Of a stretch of 64,000 bases of DNA, positions 39,472 through 51,923 are shown piece by piece; position 1 is the stretch's first letter; each line of letters begins with the position of its first letter. The notes under the pieces are model-generated. The model was not told the origin of the DNA. It saw only the letters and a list, made by a program, of their open reading frames with translations, and ran no database searches. The DNA is from Beroe ovata (Eukaryota; Ctenophora; Nuda; Beroida; Beroidae), in assembly GCA_946803715.1 (NCBI GenBank), contig CAMPET010000207.1, forward strand, positions 37,844-101,843. Reading direction: 5' to 3'. The translations under genes and the position numbers were made by a program.

Positions 39472-40889
39472 ATATCGTTTCAGTCGCTGATGGCGTTTGC
39501 GAACAAACAGTTGTCGCAAATTAACCGAGGCTGTAGCAACATCGAAGAAGACTTCTGTAACGGGGTTAACCTAGTCCTGATGATGAGTCTAGCCGAGAGC
39601 TACTATGTTCCTCTCTACTCCTTCAGCATGGAGCCGGAGGCTTACGACCACAAGGTACCTTAACTATTGATTGATTTTCCTAATTATAGACGGTTCCATT
39701 GGACACGGATGTTCGCGAAAAATCATCCAAGTTTTGCTTCTAAATAGTTCACCATCTCCTATCATCATCTCATTTCTCGTCCCATAATCTTCTTTTCTAA
39801 TTCTAATCATTCGCCACCACTGCAGTTGCACAACGTGACTCTCGCTCTCAATCTCATGACGGAGGCCGGCATACCACGACCAAAGTGTACAGCTGAAAGC
39901 ATTGTTAGTAAGGATTTGAAATCAACTCTACGAGTTCTCTATGCTATGTACTCCAAGTACAAACATCTGGCCAAATAGACTTGTCATGTTGGTGTTTTAG
40001 AACCTGAACTTTTAGAATGACTATGAGTACGAATACTGAATAGTAAAGTGATGCATGATGACAAATTTGATGACAATTGACTTAAGAATATCAATAAGAT
40101 AAACTGATCCTGATTTGCCGGATGTTATCTGTCCACTGTTTCTTGCGCGCGGCGCCTTCATCGAACTCGAAGGCCGAAGCAGGCCTTCGATGAAGGCGCG
40201 CGCGCCGCGCGCAAGAAACAGTGGACAGATAACATCCGGCAAATCCTGATTTTACGATACCCACTTTGACTTGCAGTTTTAGCCACTTCACAGAAAATAG
40301 TTTGTAGTTTGTCATTTAATGTTATCATACTTGGAATTGGACGAATAAGATTAAGAANACACACACACACACACACACACCCATATCGTTTCAGTCCCTG
40401 ATGGCGTTTGCGAACAAACAGTTGTCGCAAATTAACCGAGGCTGTAGCAACATCGAGGAAGACTTCTGTAACGGGGTTAACCTAGTCCTGATGATGAGTC
40501 TAGCCGAGAGTTACTATGTTCCTCTCTACTCCTTCAGCATGGAGCCGGAGGCTTACGACCACAAGGTACTTGAACTATTGATTGATTTTCTGAATTATAG
40601 ACAGTTGCATTGGACACGGATGTTCGCGAAAAATCATCCAAGTTTTGCTTCTAAAAAGTTCTCCATCTCCTATCATCATCTGATTTCTTGTCCCATAATC
40701 TTCTTATCTAATTCTAATCATTCGCTACCCCTGCAGTTGCACAACGTGACTCTCGCTCTCAATCTTATGACGGAGGCCGGCATACCACGACCAAAGTGTA
40801 CAGCTGAAAGCATTGTTAGTAAGGATTTGAAATCAACTCTACGAGTTCTCTATGCTATGTACTCCAAGTACAAACATCTGGCCAAATAA
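28975..40889 (+). CDS. Parvin, ILK/PINCH-binding focal-adhesion adaptor
   Basis: Parvins link integrin-linked kinase to actin through two CH domains. Exons: 28975-29125 (start), 32789-32863, 33555-33728, 34270-34376, 38487-38636, 38828-38886, 39333-39423, 39484-39654 and 39826-39978. They join in frame to 376 residues, the usual size. CH1 begins at QLKEWINDVLTDD with DLSDGQVL; IKWNVDNIHNKYLVSVLHLLVAL ends it (given as position about 140-165). CH2 starts at ERDVFDTLFDSTPDKLN and ends with DLKSTLRVLYAMYSKYKHLAK. Exons 33555-33728/34270-34376 and the last two exons each have a near-identical second copy (35803-35976/36138-36244; 40395-40565/40737-40889) after single-N joins. Several alternative first exons precede 32789. 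Vertebrate paralogues (A/B/G) cannot be distinguished. Confidence 0.94.
29749..29893 (+). CDS. Candidate alternative parvin first exon b
   Basis: ATG at 29749 opens 48 codons plus one base (MQCCKVSVVSPVISEEDS...) and ends at ACAG/GTCACT. The phase matches the parvin exon at 32789. The donor is weak, and without splicing the frame stops eight bases later at TAA, so this could be a small independent ORF. It is acidic and Ser-rich (DEEISDSESE). Confidence 0.35.
30383..30389 (+). CDS. Candidate seven-base parvin first exon c
   Basis: ATGCCCG is followed by a strong donor, GTAAGT. Spliced to 32789 it would give MPVDELEREKEE, removing the basic N-terminal leader. Phase 1 matches. Tiny initiator exons like this occur in animal genes but need transcript support. 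Confidence 0.4.
30813..30930 (+). CDS. Candidate alternative parvin first exon d
   Basis: ATG at 30813 opens 39 codons plus one base, ending at CTCGCT/GTGAGT, a strong donor in phase 1. The peptide includes IRPKHVSERKVERSKSPIPR, a basic Ser/Pro leader comparable to the leaders of other parvins. An acceptor-like TCTCCAG at about 30798-30804 means it could also be an internal exon. Confidence 0.5.
31952..32021 (+). CDS. Candidate alternative parvin first exon e
   Basis: ATG at 31952 opens 23 codons plus one base (MTLLSTLMGRQKSQTTVSNA...), ending at GAAG/GTAGGC in phase 1, as the exon at 32789 needs. It is the candidate start exon closest to the common body of the gene. Confidence 0.5.
33165..35398. 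repeat. Copy A of the duplicated parvin segment
   Basis: Contains parvin exons 33555-33728 and 34270-34376 with their introns. From GTTGTAGCCTCTCTTCCCG onward it matches 35400-37615. An N at 33838 follows a (GT)n tract, and about 420 bp after it is absent from copy B. The copy ends in a (CT)n run and an N at 35399. Confidence 0.85.
35400..37615. repeat. Copy B of the duplicated parvin segment
   Basis: Near-identical to copy A, with exons at 35803-35976 and 36138-36244 that differ from copy A only at scattered, mostly silent sites. It carries an extra 363-bp element at 36447-36809 that copy A lacks. Splicing copy A then copy B in series would break the frame, because the second exon ends in phase 0 while the first needs phase 1. 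The most likely explanation is two haplotypes in tandem. Confidence 0.85.
36447..36809. mobile_element. Polymorphic inverted-repeat element containing telomere-like repeats
   Basis: The 9-bp string ATTGCACAA occurs at both edges (36438-36446 and 36810-36818), a target-site duplication. The empty site is seen in copy A (near 34575, ATTGAACAA once). The ends form imperfect inverted repeats built of GGACTGTTGTYCGAAG, and related CGGACTSTTGTCCGAA strings fill the interior. CCTAACCCTAACCCTAACCC lies at 36572-36591. It encodes no protein. A 9-bp duplication would suit a Mutator-like non-autonomous element. Confidence 0.75.
37675..37757. repeat. CTGACTAACCCC minisatellite
   Basis: Units close to CTGACTAACCCCC, 12-15 bp long, run up to a single N at 37758. 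It lies in the parvin intron just before an orphan open frame. Confidence 0.8.
37759..38019 (+). CDS. Orphan coding-like terminal exon inside a parvin intron
   Basis: An open frame runs from the N at 37758 to TAA at 38017-38019. It includes GLGDAALGEEDIANMFRIVE, a run of five Asp, and a Cys-containing end GSNFCSVYGGGPYCVY. Codon use resembles the real genes here and the frame is clean. It is not parvin. No family is recognised. It may be the last exon of a nested or misplaced gene, since a contig join lies immediately upstream. Confidence 0.45.
   Translation: MSSNEGLGDAALGEEDIANMFRIVEIRFAPVDDDDDAVILGTGDDVTRDLKRAPIYRACSHHEQTFCQLTGSNFCSVYGGGPYCVY
38346..38449. repeat. Inverted repeat with 19-bp arms next to a parvin exon
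   Basis: CGGTCATTGACTCGAATCC (38346-38364) pairs with GGATTCGAGTCAGTGACCG (38431-38449) with one mismatch. The loop contains CACTGGTG repeats. It ends 37 bp upstream of the exon at 38487 and is probably a small MITE. Confidence 0.75.
39435..39470. repeat. (CA)n microsatellite in a parvin intron
   Basis: An uninterrupted CA run directly follows the donor at 39424. The second copy of this intron has a shorter run at about 40359-40381 after an N. Confidence 0.95.
40112..40245. mobile_element. Near-perfect palindromic element (foldback MITE), polymorphic
   Basis: GATTTGCCGGATGTTATCTG at the left end is matched by its reverse complement ending at 40245. The arms are about 55-60 bp, differ mainly by a few GC repeats, and leave a short loop near 40170. 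ATCCTGATT flanks both ends. The corresponding sequence after the second copy of the last parvin exon (about 40997) has this string once and no insertion. Confidence 0.75.
40395..40889 (+). CDS. Second copy of the two last parvin exons
   Basis: Exons 40395-40565 and 40737-40889 repeat 39484-39654 and 39826-39978 with near-identical protein and their own stop codon (TAA instead of TAG). A single N at 40358 separates the blocks. These are more likely alleles than alternative terminal exons. Confidence 0.8.
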   Translation, partial: SLMAFANKQLSQINRGCSNIEEDFCNGVNLVLMMSLAESYYVPLYSFSMEPEAYDHKVLELLIDFLNYRQLHWTRMFAKNHPSFASKKFSISYHHLISCPIIFLSNSNHSLPLQLHNVTLALNLMTEAGIPRPKCTAESIVSKDLKSTLRVLYAMYSKYKHLAK

Positions 40890-41309
40890 ACTCGTCATGT
40901 TGGTGTTTTAGAACCTGAACTTTTACAATGAGTACGAATACTGAATAGTAAAGTGATGCATGATGACAAATTTGATGACAATTCACTTAAGAATAAGATA
41001 AACTGATCCTGATTTTACGATCCCCACTTTGACTTGCAGTTTAGCCACTTCACAGAAAATAGTTTGTAGTTTGTCATTTAATGTTATCATACTTGGAATT
41101 GGACGAATAAGAATAAGATTAAGAATAAGATCAACTTCAAGTGTTGAGTTTGAAATTGAAAATTATATTTCATTTCATTCGCTATAACTTTGATTATTAT
41201 AGTTATCAAGTTTACTTTAAGCTAATTTTAACAAATTTCTGTACGGTTATGTCAATAACCAATACCAAAAACGTAAATTCCTGTTTGCTGTTCCCGGGCC
41301 GTGCTTGTG

Positions 41310-41480
41310 CACACGTTGCGCGCGCCCCTGTTCTACTCAGTGAACTGAAAAGTCGTAGAAAAGAGACGCGCAGCGCGCGCGGAGTATTTGGGTCACGCAG
41401 CGCGGCCGGAACAGCCGCGCGGCGTGACCAGTGACCCAAACTTCGAATTATACGCGTCGCTCCATGATTAGGACGGGATT
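41310..41480. mobile_element. GC-rich interspersed element, copy 1
   Basis: Contains CTGTTCTACTCAGTGAACTG, AAAAGTCGTAGAAA and GGAGTATTTGGGTCACGCAG, all shared with 61510-61615; the last string recurs at 41939. CGCGCG-rich palindromes lie inside. It has no open frame that makes sense and is probably a short non-autonomous element. Confidence 0.6.
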
Positions 41481-41937
41481 TTGACATGCACATTGCACTT
41501 GTCAATCGATGATAAACCCTGTCTGCTGTCGAGATTTCCGTTTCGCGCGCGCGGCGCAAACTTATTCTCAGACAAGAGAATGCGGCTTGCATCAGCGGTC
41601 TAGCATCGCCAGACAAATTTATTTGGCATTGAAAAATATCACTTGGTCATTTAATAGTAAGTAGTAAAGTAGTAAGTGAAAGAATCTACTCAAAACTGGT
41701 TATTTTGAGCTTAAATTGCTGATTGGTCAATTATCCAATCAGTTAATGAAGTACAATTACTAAGTGATAAAACATAGAACTAAGGTATCCCATCTTCCTT
41801 CTTTCCAACTTGGGGTCAGCATTAGATGTATCTTGTGTTGTAATCTGTTAAAACATGTAGGGTCTGGCAAGCACTCCACTTTTTGGCATGTTACATGAGC
41901 ACTGTCTTCGTTGAGGAGCCATTGGGACCTTTACCAG
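41377..41937. repeat. Copy A of a non-coding duplicated block
   Basis: Matches 41939-42470 in order (GGAGTATTTGGGTCACGCAG, CATGATTAGG, CAGACAAGAGAATGCGGCTT, TTTCCAACTTGGGGTC, GGGTCTGGCAAGCACTCC). The blocks are joined by an N at 41938. Confidence 0.8.
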
Positions 41938-41938
41938 N

Positions 41939-42470
41939 CGGAGTATTTGGGTCACGCAGCGCGGGAACAGACCAGTGTGAGTGACCCAAACTTCGAATTA
42001 CTCCGCGCGCGCTGCGCGGAGCTCGCTCCATGATTAGGGCGGGATTTTGACATGCACTTGTCGATCGATCGCGATGAATGATGATAGACCCTGTCCACTG
42101 TCTAGAATTTCGCTTCACGCGCGCGGCGCAAACTTATTATCAGACAAGAGAATGCGGCTTGCAAGAGCGGTCTAGCATCGCCAGACAAATTTATTTGGTA
42201 TTGAAAATTATCACTTGGTCATTTTAATTGAGCAGTAAGTGAAGGAATCTACTCAAAACTGGTTATTTTGAGCTAAAATTGCTGATTGGTCAATAATCCA
42301 ATTACTAAGTGAAATACAATCACTAAGTGATAAAACTTAGAATCGAACTAAGGTATCCCATCCTCCTTCTTTCCAACTTGGGGTCAACATTTGATGTATC
42401 TTGTGTTGTAATCTGTTAAAACATGTAGGGTCTGGCAAGCACTCCAAGTTTTGGCACGTTACATGAGCAC
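41939..42470. repeat. Copy B of a non-coding duplicated block
   Basis: Second copy of 41377-41937 with moderate divergence and small indels, consistent with an allele. Confidence 0.8.
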
Positions 42471-43160
42471 ACAAGCTCTTGTCTCTGAGTCAGCCCTTAG
42501 GCTGCCTCATTGAGTGAGCTCGCTAAAAGGGCCCTGAATGAGATCCCCGTGAGATAGAGATCCCTGTGTTCTCTTTCTAGATCAGGATTGTGACATCCCA
42601 ACTCTGCCAGTGTGAACAGAAACAATAATTTTGAAGTAGAAGAATTTGTTGATAAACAATAGTGTCCTACAGCACACTGCTCTAGCCCTAAGAACCGCCA
42701 AGTGGCTTAAATCAGGATCCACTATTAGCCGCCGCCATCATAGGGCAACCTGGTCTTGACCATCTTTAGTAAAGAAAGATTCATATCATCATCCTTAATT
42801 GTGACCTGTTCATATCAAAACTCATTTGGCTATCTGGACATAACTGTTCAACCAGAGGAATTGGCTACATTTCATAGTCATGTTCAAGAGTTCCATGCTT
42901 TGTTGCAGTGTTTCTGGTTCAGCCCAACCATTTTACATAGTTAATGACACAACATTTACAGATTGCCTCTCTGACCCATTTCCAACATCCCAACTTATTC
43001 TGAAAGTTCCATCCACTAGCATCCTTTACTTTTGTCTCTTCTTGATTTCCCATGCTGAGACGCTATCTTCAGACATTGATGTGGGTTCTATGAAAACACA
43101 TGTTTCATCACAATATGCTTGTCTAGTGGGATAGGTGAGGCAGCTATCTGGAATGTATTT
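42471..43160. other. Unassigned stretch with weak open frames
   Basis: Overlapping frames at 42756-42944 and 42880-43134 give peptides with no recognised motif and no splice context. They might be a decayed transposase remnant. I cannot support a gene. Confidence 0.35.
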
Positions 43161-43165
43161 CACCC

Positions 43166-44744
43166 CTTCATATAAGCTCAAATCTATTCCCTATAGGTCG
43201 AGACCGAGGATAATTTATTTCTTGAATATCTGAAAATTAATCCTCAGCAGGAAGCTAATCCTCGGTCAAAGGGCAAGTTAGAAAAGGTGGGATTCTAGGG
43301 GCTGCACCCCCGACCCCAGCTCTGTTTTCACTTTTCAGTGATAATGATCATTAAAAGATCATTGATCATGCATAATTTGAACAAACTTCAAAATGTAAAT
43401 ACAAAAACCTGTGTGGTTGCTGGGTGCTGCGCCCCCACACCTCTACTTTGTTCTGCACTAGTGAATGAAGCTATTAGGTGTGATTGGATCACATAATTTG
43501 AGGCAAAAAACGTGCAAATTCTTCTAGTTTCTCATGAGATCAAAAAATACGATGCCTGGATAAGGATCTGTTTTCTTACTTATATGAACCTGCTGATAGC
43601 AGGTTGTGACGAATGAGTACTTCAATCGTCACAGGGGACTGTTCTGACATATTGGTGTCTGTGCATTCCATCATAAGCATTCCTACGTCACAGTTACTCA
43701 GTAATGTCAGCAAGTTGTGACGAATGAGCAACCCAACCGTCACACTGGTGTCAGCGCATTCCATCGCAAGCATTCCTACGTCACAGTTACGCAGTGGTGT
43801 CAGCGAGTTGTGACGAATGAGTACTCCAATCGTCACACAGGCCTGTTTTGACATATTGGTGTCAGTGCATTCCATCGCAAGCATTCCTACGTCACAGTTA
43901 TACAGTCGTGTCAGCAAGTTGTGACGAATGATCACCCCGATCGTCACACCAGTCTATTCTGACGTAATGGTGTCAGCGCATTACATCGCAAGCATTCCTA
44001 CGTCATAGTTATGCAGTGATGTCAGCAAATGGTGTCAGCAGGCACCCCTTCATAAAAGCTCAAATCTATTTGCCATAGGGAGGATAAGGTCCAGACCGAT
44101 TATAATTTTTTCAAGAATATCTGAAAATTAATCCTCGGCCACGATTTAATAATCAGTGCGAAGCTAATCCTCGGTCAAAGCCCAAAGGACCAGTTAAAAA
44201 CGTGTGTATTCAGACCCCAGCTCTGTTTATACTTTTCTATGATTATGATCATGACATGATCATGCATAATTTGACCAAAATTTGAACAAACTTCAAAATA
44301 TAAACACAAAAAACTTAGTGGCTTCTGGGGGTTTCGCCCCCAGCCCCCTGTTTTCATTTTCTCAATTCTAACTAAAATAGGGTAATCGGTGAAAATATTG
44401 CAATTTTGCAGATGCTTAAAATTTGAAAGCAAAAAACGGTGTATCTTCTGGGAAACGCCATCCTGGACTCCTACAAAAATTCATCATCGATCAACACCAA
44501 TGTGCAAAATCTTTGGGTTCTGGGGGCTGTACCCCCTAACCCCTGCTTCGTTCTGCTTTAATTAATGAAGCTATGAAGTGTGATTGAATCGCATATTTTG
44601 AGGCAAAAAAACGTGCAAATTCTTGTAGTATCACATGAAGTGAAAAAACATGACTCTGTTACCACGATTTAAATCTGGCATAAAACCGAGGATAAACTTT
44701 CAATTTAGGGAGGATAAGGATGCTGTTTTCTTACTTATATGAAG
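43166..44744. mobile_element. Composite MITE-like element enclosing a 111-bp satellite
   Basis: CTTCATATAAG (43166-43176) and its exact reverse complement CTTATATGAAG (44734-44744) bound the block. Internal copies of the same ends occur at about 43580 (CTTATATGAAC) and 44046 (CTTCATAAAAG). That divides it into left module, satellite and right module. Both modules carry GGGGCTGYRCCCCC-type palindromes, TGAGGCAAAAAACGTGCAAATTC and AAACTTCAAAAT blocks. No protein-coding capacity is seen. Confidence 0.7.
43588..44040 (-). repeat. 111-bp satellite array, locus 4
   Basis: About four units of the same family as loci 1-3, inverted relative to loci 2 and 3. They carry GTTGTGACGAATGA, GCATTCCTACGTCA and GTGTCAGC. 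One unit is shortened near 43745. The minus strand reads as the 37-residue repeat. Confidence 0.92.
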
Positions 44745-44918
44745 ATTACATTTGATTGGGTCTTTCTCACTGAACTCAATCAGCACTACTGAGAAGCCTT
44801 TCATAGTTAGCTGAATTATATAATAGTTTATTGCTGTGAAACATATATTCTATTCAATTCGTTCAGATGCAGTAGTTTGCTGAGATAAACTTAAGCTCTC
44901 ATTACAGATAGTTAAACC

Positions 44919-45302
44919 ATGTCTGCTGATCTGCAATGGGCAATTATCCGGAACAATTCCTGTTTCCTAGTGAAGAGTCTTGGAACCACTCTTTCTAGAG
45001 ATCCCAACAATGTTTGTGGAACCAACTCCTTTAAAGCAAATGGACTTGTTAACAAGCATGTAGTTGGTGTGAAAGCTGCAGATAAGGGTGTTGTGCTCAC
45101 CACCAAATCTAAAGGGAAGCTGACCAACACAACTCTTTCAAGAGGTGGCCGAAGGACAATCAAATCCATTAGATCTGCAACTGCAGGCAGCCATTATCGC
45201 CCTGACCTCACGGATTCTGCTATGAGAAAGGCATCTGCAATTATCAGAAGTCAGAAGAGTAAGGGCGCAGCTAAGAGAAGATCTAGAAAAGCTAAGAATT
45301 AA
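44919..45302 (+). CDS. RPL28: Ribosomal protein eL28
   Basis: Component of the cytosolic 60S subunit, specific to eukaryotes. The 127-residue frame starts MSADLQWAIIRNNSCFLVK, matching the family start, and includes DPNNVCGTNSFKANGL, HYRPDLTDSAMRKASAI and a basic tail. Human eL28 has 137 residues. The coding region is a single exon. A good acceptor (CTCTCATTACAG, ending 44907) lies 11 bp before the ATG, so an intron in the leader is likely. Because the frame is intact and no poly(A) tail or duplication is visible, it is taken as a working gene; a retrocopy cannot be excluded. ACO2 begins 204 bp downstream. Confidence 0.93.
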   Translation: MSADLQWAIIRNNSCFLVKSLGTTLSRDPNNVCGTNSFKANGLVNKHVVGVKAADKGVVLTTKSKGKLTNTTLSRGGRRTIKSIRSATAGSHYRPDLTDSAMRKASAIIRSQKSKGAAKRRSRKAKN

Positions 45303-45506
45303 ATTGTTTTAATATCTAGCTGATTTTATTTTATCAAAAACACGGTTTCTTACTGAACATTTCACCCATTCGTTTATTTATCCTGAATTAATTTGATAGT
45401 TTGCGGAATCTGCATAAACTTAGATCATCTAATTGAAATATCAACATCTGTAACCATTTACACTTTCATTAGGATTAGTTACTGGTGTCAGTGCACAACC
45501 GTAACA

Positions 45507-48972
<3,466 letters not shown>

Positions 48973-49815
48973 ACTCGAGAGGACAGACTAACAGTTCTAT
49001 ACTAACTATTCCATCGTTGTAGATGTATAAATGTGATCTTTTCAGTTGCCTTACAGCGCCATGATTGTTCAAGTAGAGAATGATTTTGCTTATTGTATAT
49101 TTATCTAGTAAAAACTTGACAATAATCTAAATTTTGTCGTCATTATCATGAAATAGTTGTGGAATGTGTTCCCCTGTGAGAAATAAAATGGTTTATAGGA
49201 ATTAATCCACAAGGTTCCTACGTGATATTACATGCACTATGCAGTATCGTAGTGATGTTAGTAAATACTAAATGCTCAATGCTGCTGTGTGATCGTGCTG
49301 TAAACCCATTCTAATCGCTTTAGCATTTCGCTGTACAGTGTGATAAGTTTGTATATTTCCAATTTCCTTTATTACGAACTCTTTTCATTATCAGATAATC
49401 CCCTATTTAATCCCCTGTTTAAGCGATTTTACATTTCATTTTGTGGCGACGATAAACTCTGTATGTAACGCGCGAACGCCAAATTTCGATATCCTATTCC
49501 AAGCTTATTTCACTGAATTCCATCGAACGCATGTATCGAGTTTAGATTTACTGGAGCTAACTTGGTATGGGAACTTCAATAACTCAAGTCGTACATCTTA
49601 AATGACTCAATGAGCCAAGAATGCTTCCCTACTCCCCATTTTGAAGGCTTGAAACTCTTGAAAAATCTCTATGGTGGTTGCACCAGCAGGGCTTGTCTAT
49701 CGGAGCGCGCGCGTGCGCGCTAAAACTGGCAACAATTTACGCGCACGACAGTTCTTATAGCATTAATAACGGAATTTTAGGTATATGACATGGATGAATG
49801 TGACAGGGTTTAGCT
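48973..49815. other. Spacer between ACO2 and the KH-domain gene
   Basis: ACO2 3' untranslated region followed by AT-rich DNA. A GAGCGCGCGCGTGCGCGC palindrome at about 49701-49718 is the most GC-rich point and may lie in the promoter of the KH gene. No gene is supported. Confidence 0.5.
49192..49197 (+). terminator. Polyadenylation signal of ACO2
   Basis: AATAAA, 220 bp after the ACO2 stop codon, inside an AT-rich 3' region. Confidence 0.55.
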
Positions 49816-51298
49816 ATGCAGTATCCGACCAACAACTTAGCAGTGGTCAAGATCCTATGCCACCCTCGAGCTTGCCGAGAATTGGTTGGGGAGCGTGGAT
49901 TTGCGGTAAGTGAAGCAATCATCTGACCAGGTGTGCATTTCGTTGTATGACGTTTTCAGTTTTGTGGAAATCAACCCTTATAACTCATTTTCAGGTTGAG
50001 GATTTGGCTCTGAGACTGAAGTGCTCGATCAGGGTATCAGACGGATTACACCCGTGGTTTCCTTACCACGTAGTTTCTGTGCGGAGTGGTAACATGGCCC
50101 CTTTGGTAAAGGTAGTGGAGATTGTGCGGTCACTCAACAGAAATCTAGCTCAAGACTACGGTAAGAAATAGATTCAGTTGATGAGACGTACCTATAGAAC
50201 AGTTCCGGGGGAAACTAAAACGCTCACTTTGATCGCAGATTGCATCTTGCTTTTCTCTGTCGATGCTTGTCACAGAATTTTCTCTGAACTCCGACTGCTT
50301 TCTGAGAAGTACAAACTTCTGATCAGCTGCATGAAACGGAGATTTATACAAGACTGTCAGGAACGATGGATCATCATAGGTTGGTGTTATGAAATTCTGT
50401 AATTTTTCAATTTGGAAGAATTAAGCTTCGTTTTTCCCATATCATTTCCACTCGTTGTCATTCATTATATATCCCAGGGTCCGGGGAATTTAGCGACATT
50501 GGTCGCTGTGTCGAGTGTTTGCTGACGGACTCTACTCACTTTGCCCCGATGACGTACATCGTGCGATACGGTGATTTCCCGTCACGTCACAGCGAGAGAG
50601 CAGGAGTGAGACAGGCAGCTCACACCTTTGGGAGAAGCCTCGATACACGTCATGATAGGATGAGGGGGGACAGTGAAAACGTGAATCCAAACATTGCTAA
50701 CAATCAGAACATGCAGAGGCGAGATGTCAACAAGAACAAAGCTAGAAGAAGGAAAAACGAGCAACCAAACCGAAACAACAACCCGGGGAACCCTGGCGAC
50801 AACCGATATAAATCTGCTCCTAGTACCCAGAAAGTTGGAATCGAGGAATCAGCGGTCACAAAACCCATATCAGTACAACCAACACATCAAACTGAGCTCG
50901 CACAACAAGCTGTGCTTGTCGAGGAGAAGGACCAAGTGATGAAGATAGTAAACTCTCACGTGTCGGCGAGTAGCGGGACGCTCCCGTTTTCGCCCTGCTC
51001 CACCACCTTTGTGAGGAAAGAGCTTGAGAAGACCCCGGCAACACCCGACGAGGGCGAGTTATTCGCCAGGGATTTCATCAGTATCCGAACATCGACACCC
51101 AAAATACCACGGAGACCAGGTGGTAGCATCTCCCAACGGATGAAAATGAAGCCCGGGATGAGGGATGCCCAAACAAACACGAGCCCGTATGAAAAACCTT
51201 CCAGAGAAAACAAGGAGAGCATCACTGCGAACTCCCTACTCTTGCCCCCCGCCCTCATTCCTATTTCAGAAGTGAGGAAAATGATGGAAAATAAGTGA
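49816..51298 (+). CDS. Divergent two-KH-domain protein with disordered tail
   Basis: Four exons, 49816-49905, 49995-50160, 50239-50379 and 50478-51298, join in frame to 405 residues. Residues about 8-80 fit a type-I KH fold: VVKILCHPRACRELVGERGF contains the GxxG loop as GERG, then LKCSIRVS and HVVSV. Residues about 87-150 look like a second KH domain whose GxxG loop is gone (ILLFSVDACHRIFSE, then ERWIIIG). The pattern is closest to PCBP/hnRNP K/Nova-type proteins. The last 230 residues are low-complexity: an Asn/Arg-rich stretch, then Ser/Pro/Thr-rich sequence ending EVRKMMENK. RNA or ssDNA binding is inferred. I do not know an orthologue. Confidence 0.7.
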
Positions 51299-51309
51299 TC
51301 ATGGCCATC

Positions 51310-51922
51310 GGTTGTTTTTGTTTTCTATTCTAATTTATAGTTTTAGTTATGTTTCAGTTATGTTTTGTTATGTTGCTTTATTTTACCAATTTTATTTATC
51401 GAATTTTATTATATCCAACGGGAAGGGTTCGATTTATTAATTTTAGTCCCACTTTGATTTTTTTTGATAACTTATTAAATTGTTTATCACATTATTGTCA
51501 CATTTTTATTCATTGTTTGATTATCATTAATGTTTGAGAAATAGAATTGCAATTGTAACGTATCCATTTTATGGATCTTACCATCCATTATTTGTTCCTG
51601 TTCAGCAAGCTCGCGTTTTACTTGTCACATCATTACTTGTTGGGTAGGGACTAGGGATGTCCTACAAGCAAAGTGATGCTACAAGCCTCCATGCTATCGA
51701 TCGAAAGTCCGGGGAGGCACGCACGTCGAAACAGTTACAGAAGTCAGACTCAGATTTATACGTCGGAGGGTGACAATGTCTGTCTCGTAGTCTGCGCAGT
51801 CGCACTGGTGTCGTACTCGTAGCAGTACTACTACTCAGTAGTCGCACGTGCGGAATACACGTGCTAATTCGGGAATTAACTCATTAAAATACTGTTTTGG
51901 TTATATCAGGATGCAATCAAAT
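51310..51922. repeat. Copy A of the 3' flank of the KH gene
   Basis: AT-rich 3' region followed by CAGCAAGCTCGCGTTT and TAGCAGTACTACTACTCAG blocks that recur in 51924-52830. The copy ends at an N (51923). Confidence 0.8.
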
Positions 51923-51923
51923 N

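Noticed and set aside
50239-50402. Independent small ORF at 50178-50402
   Set aside because: The in-phase splice sites at 50239 and 50379 place it as an internal exon of the KH-domain gene.
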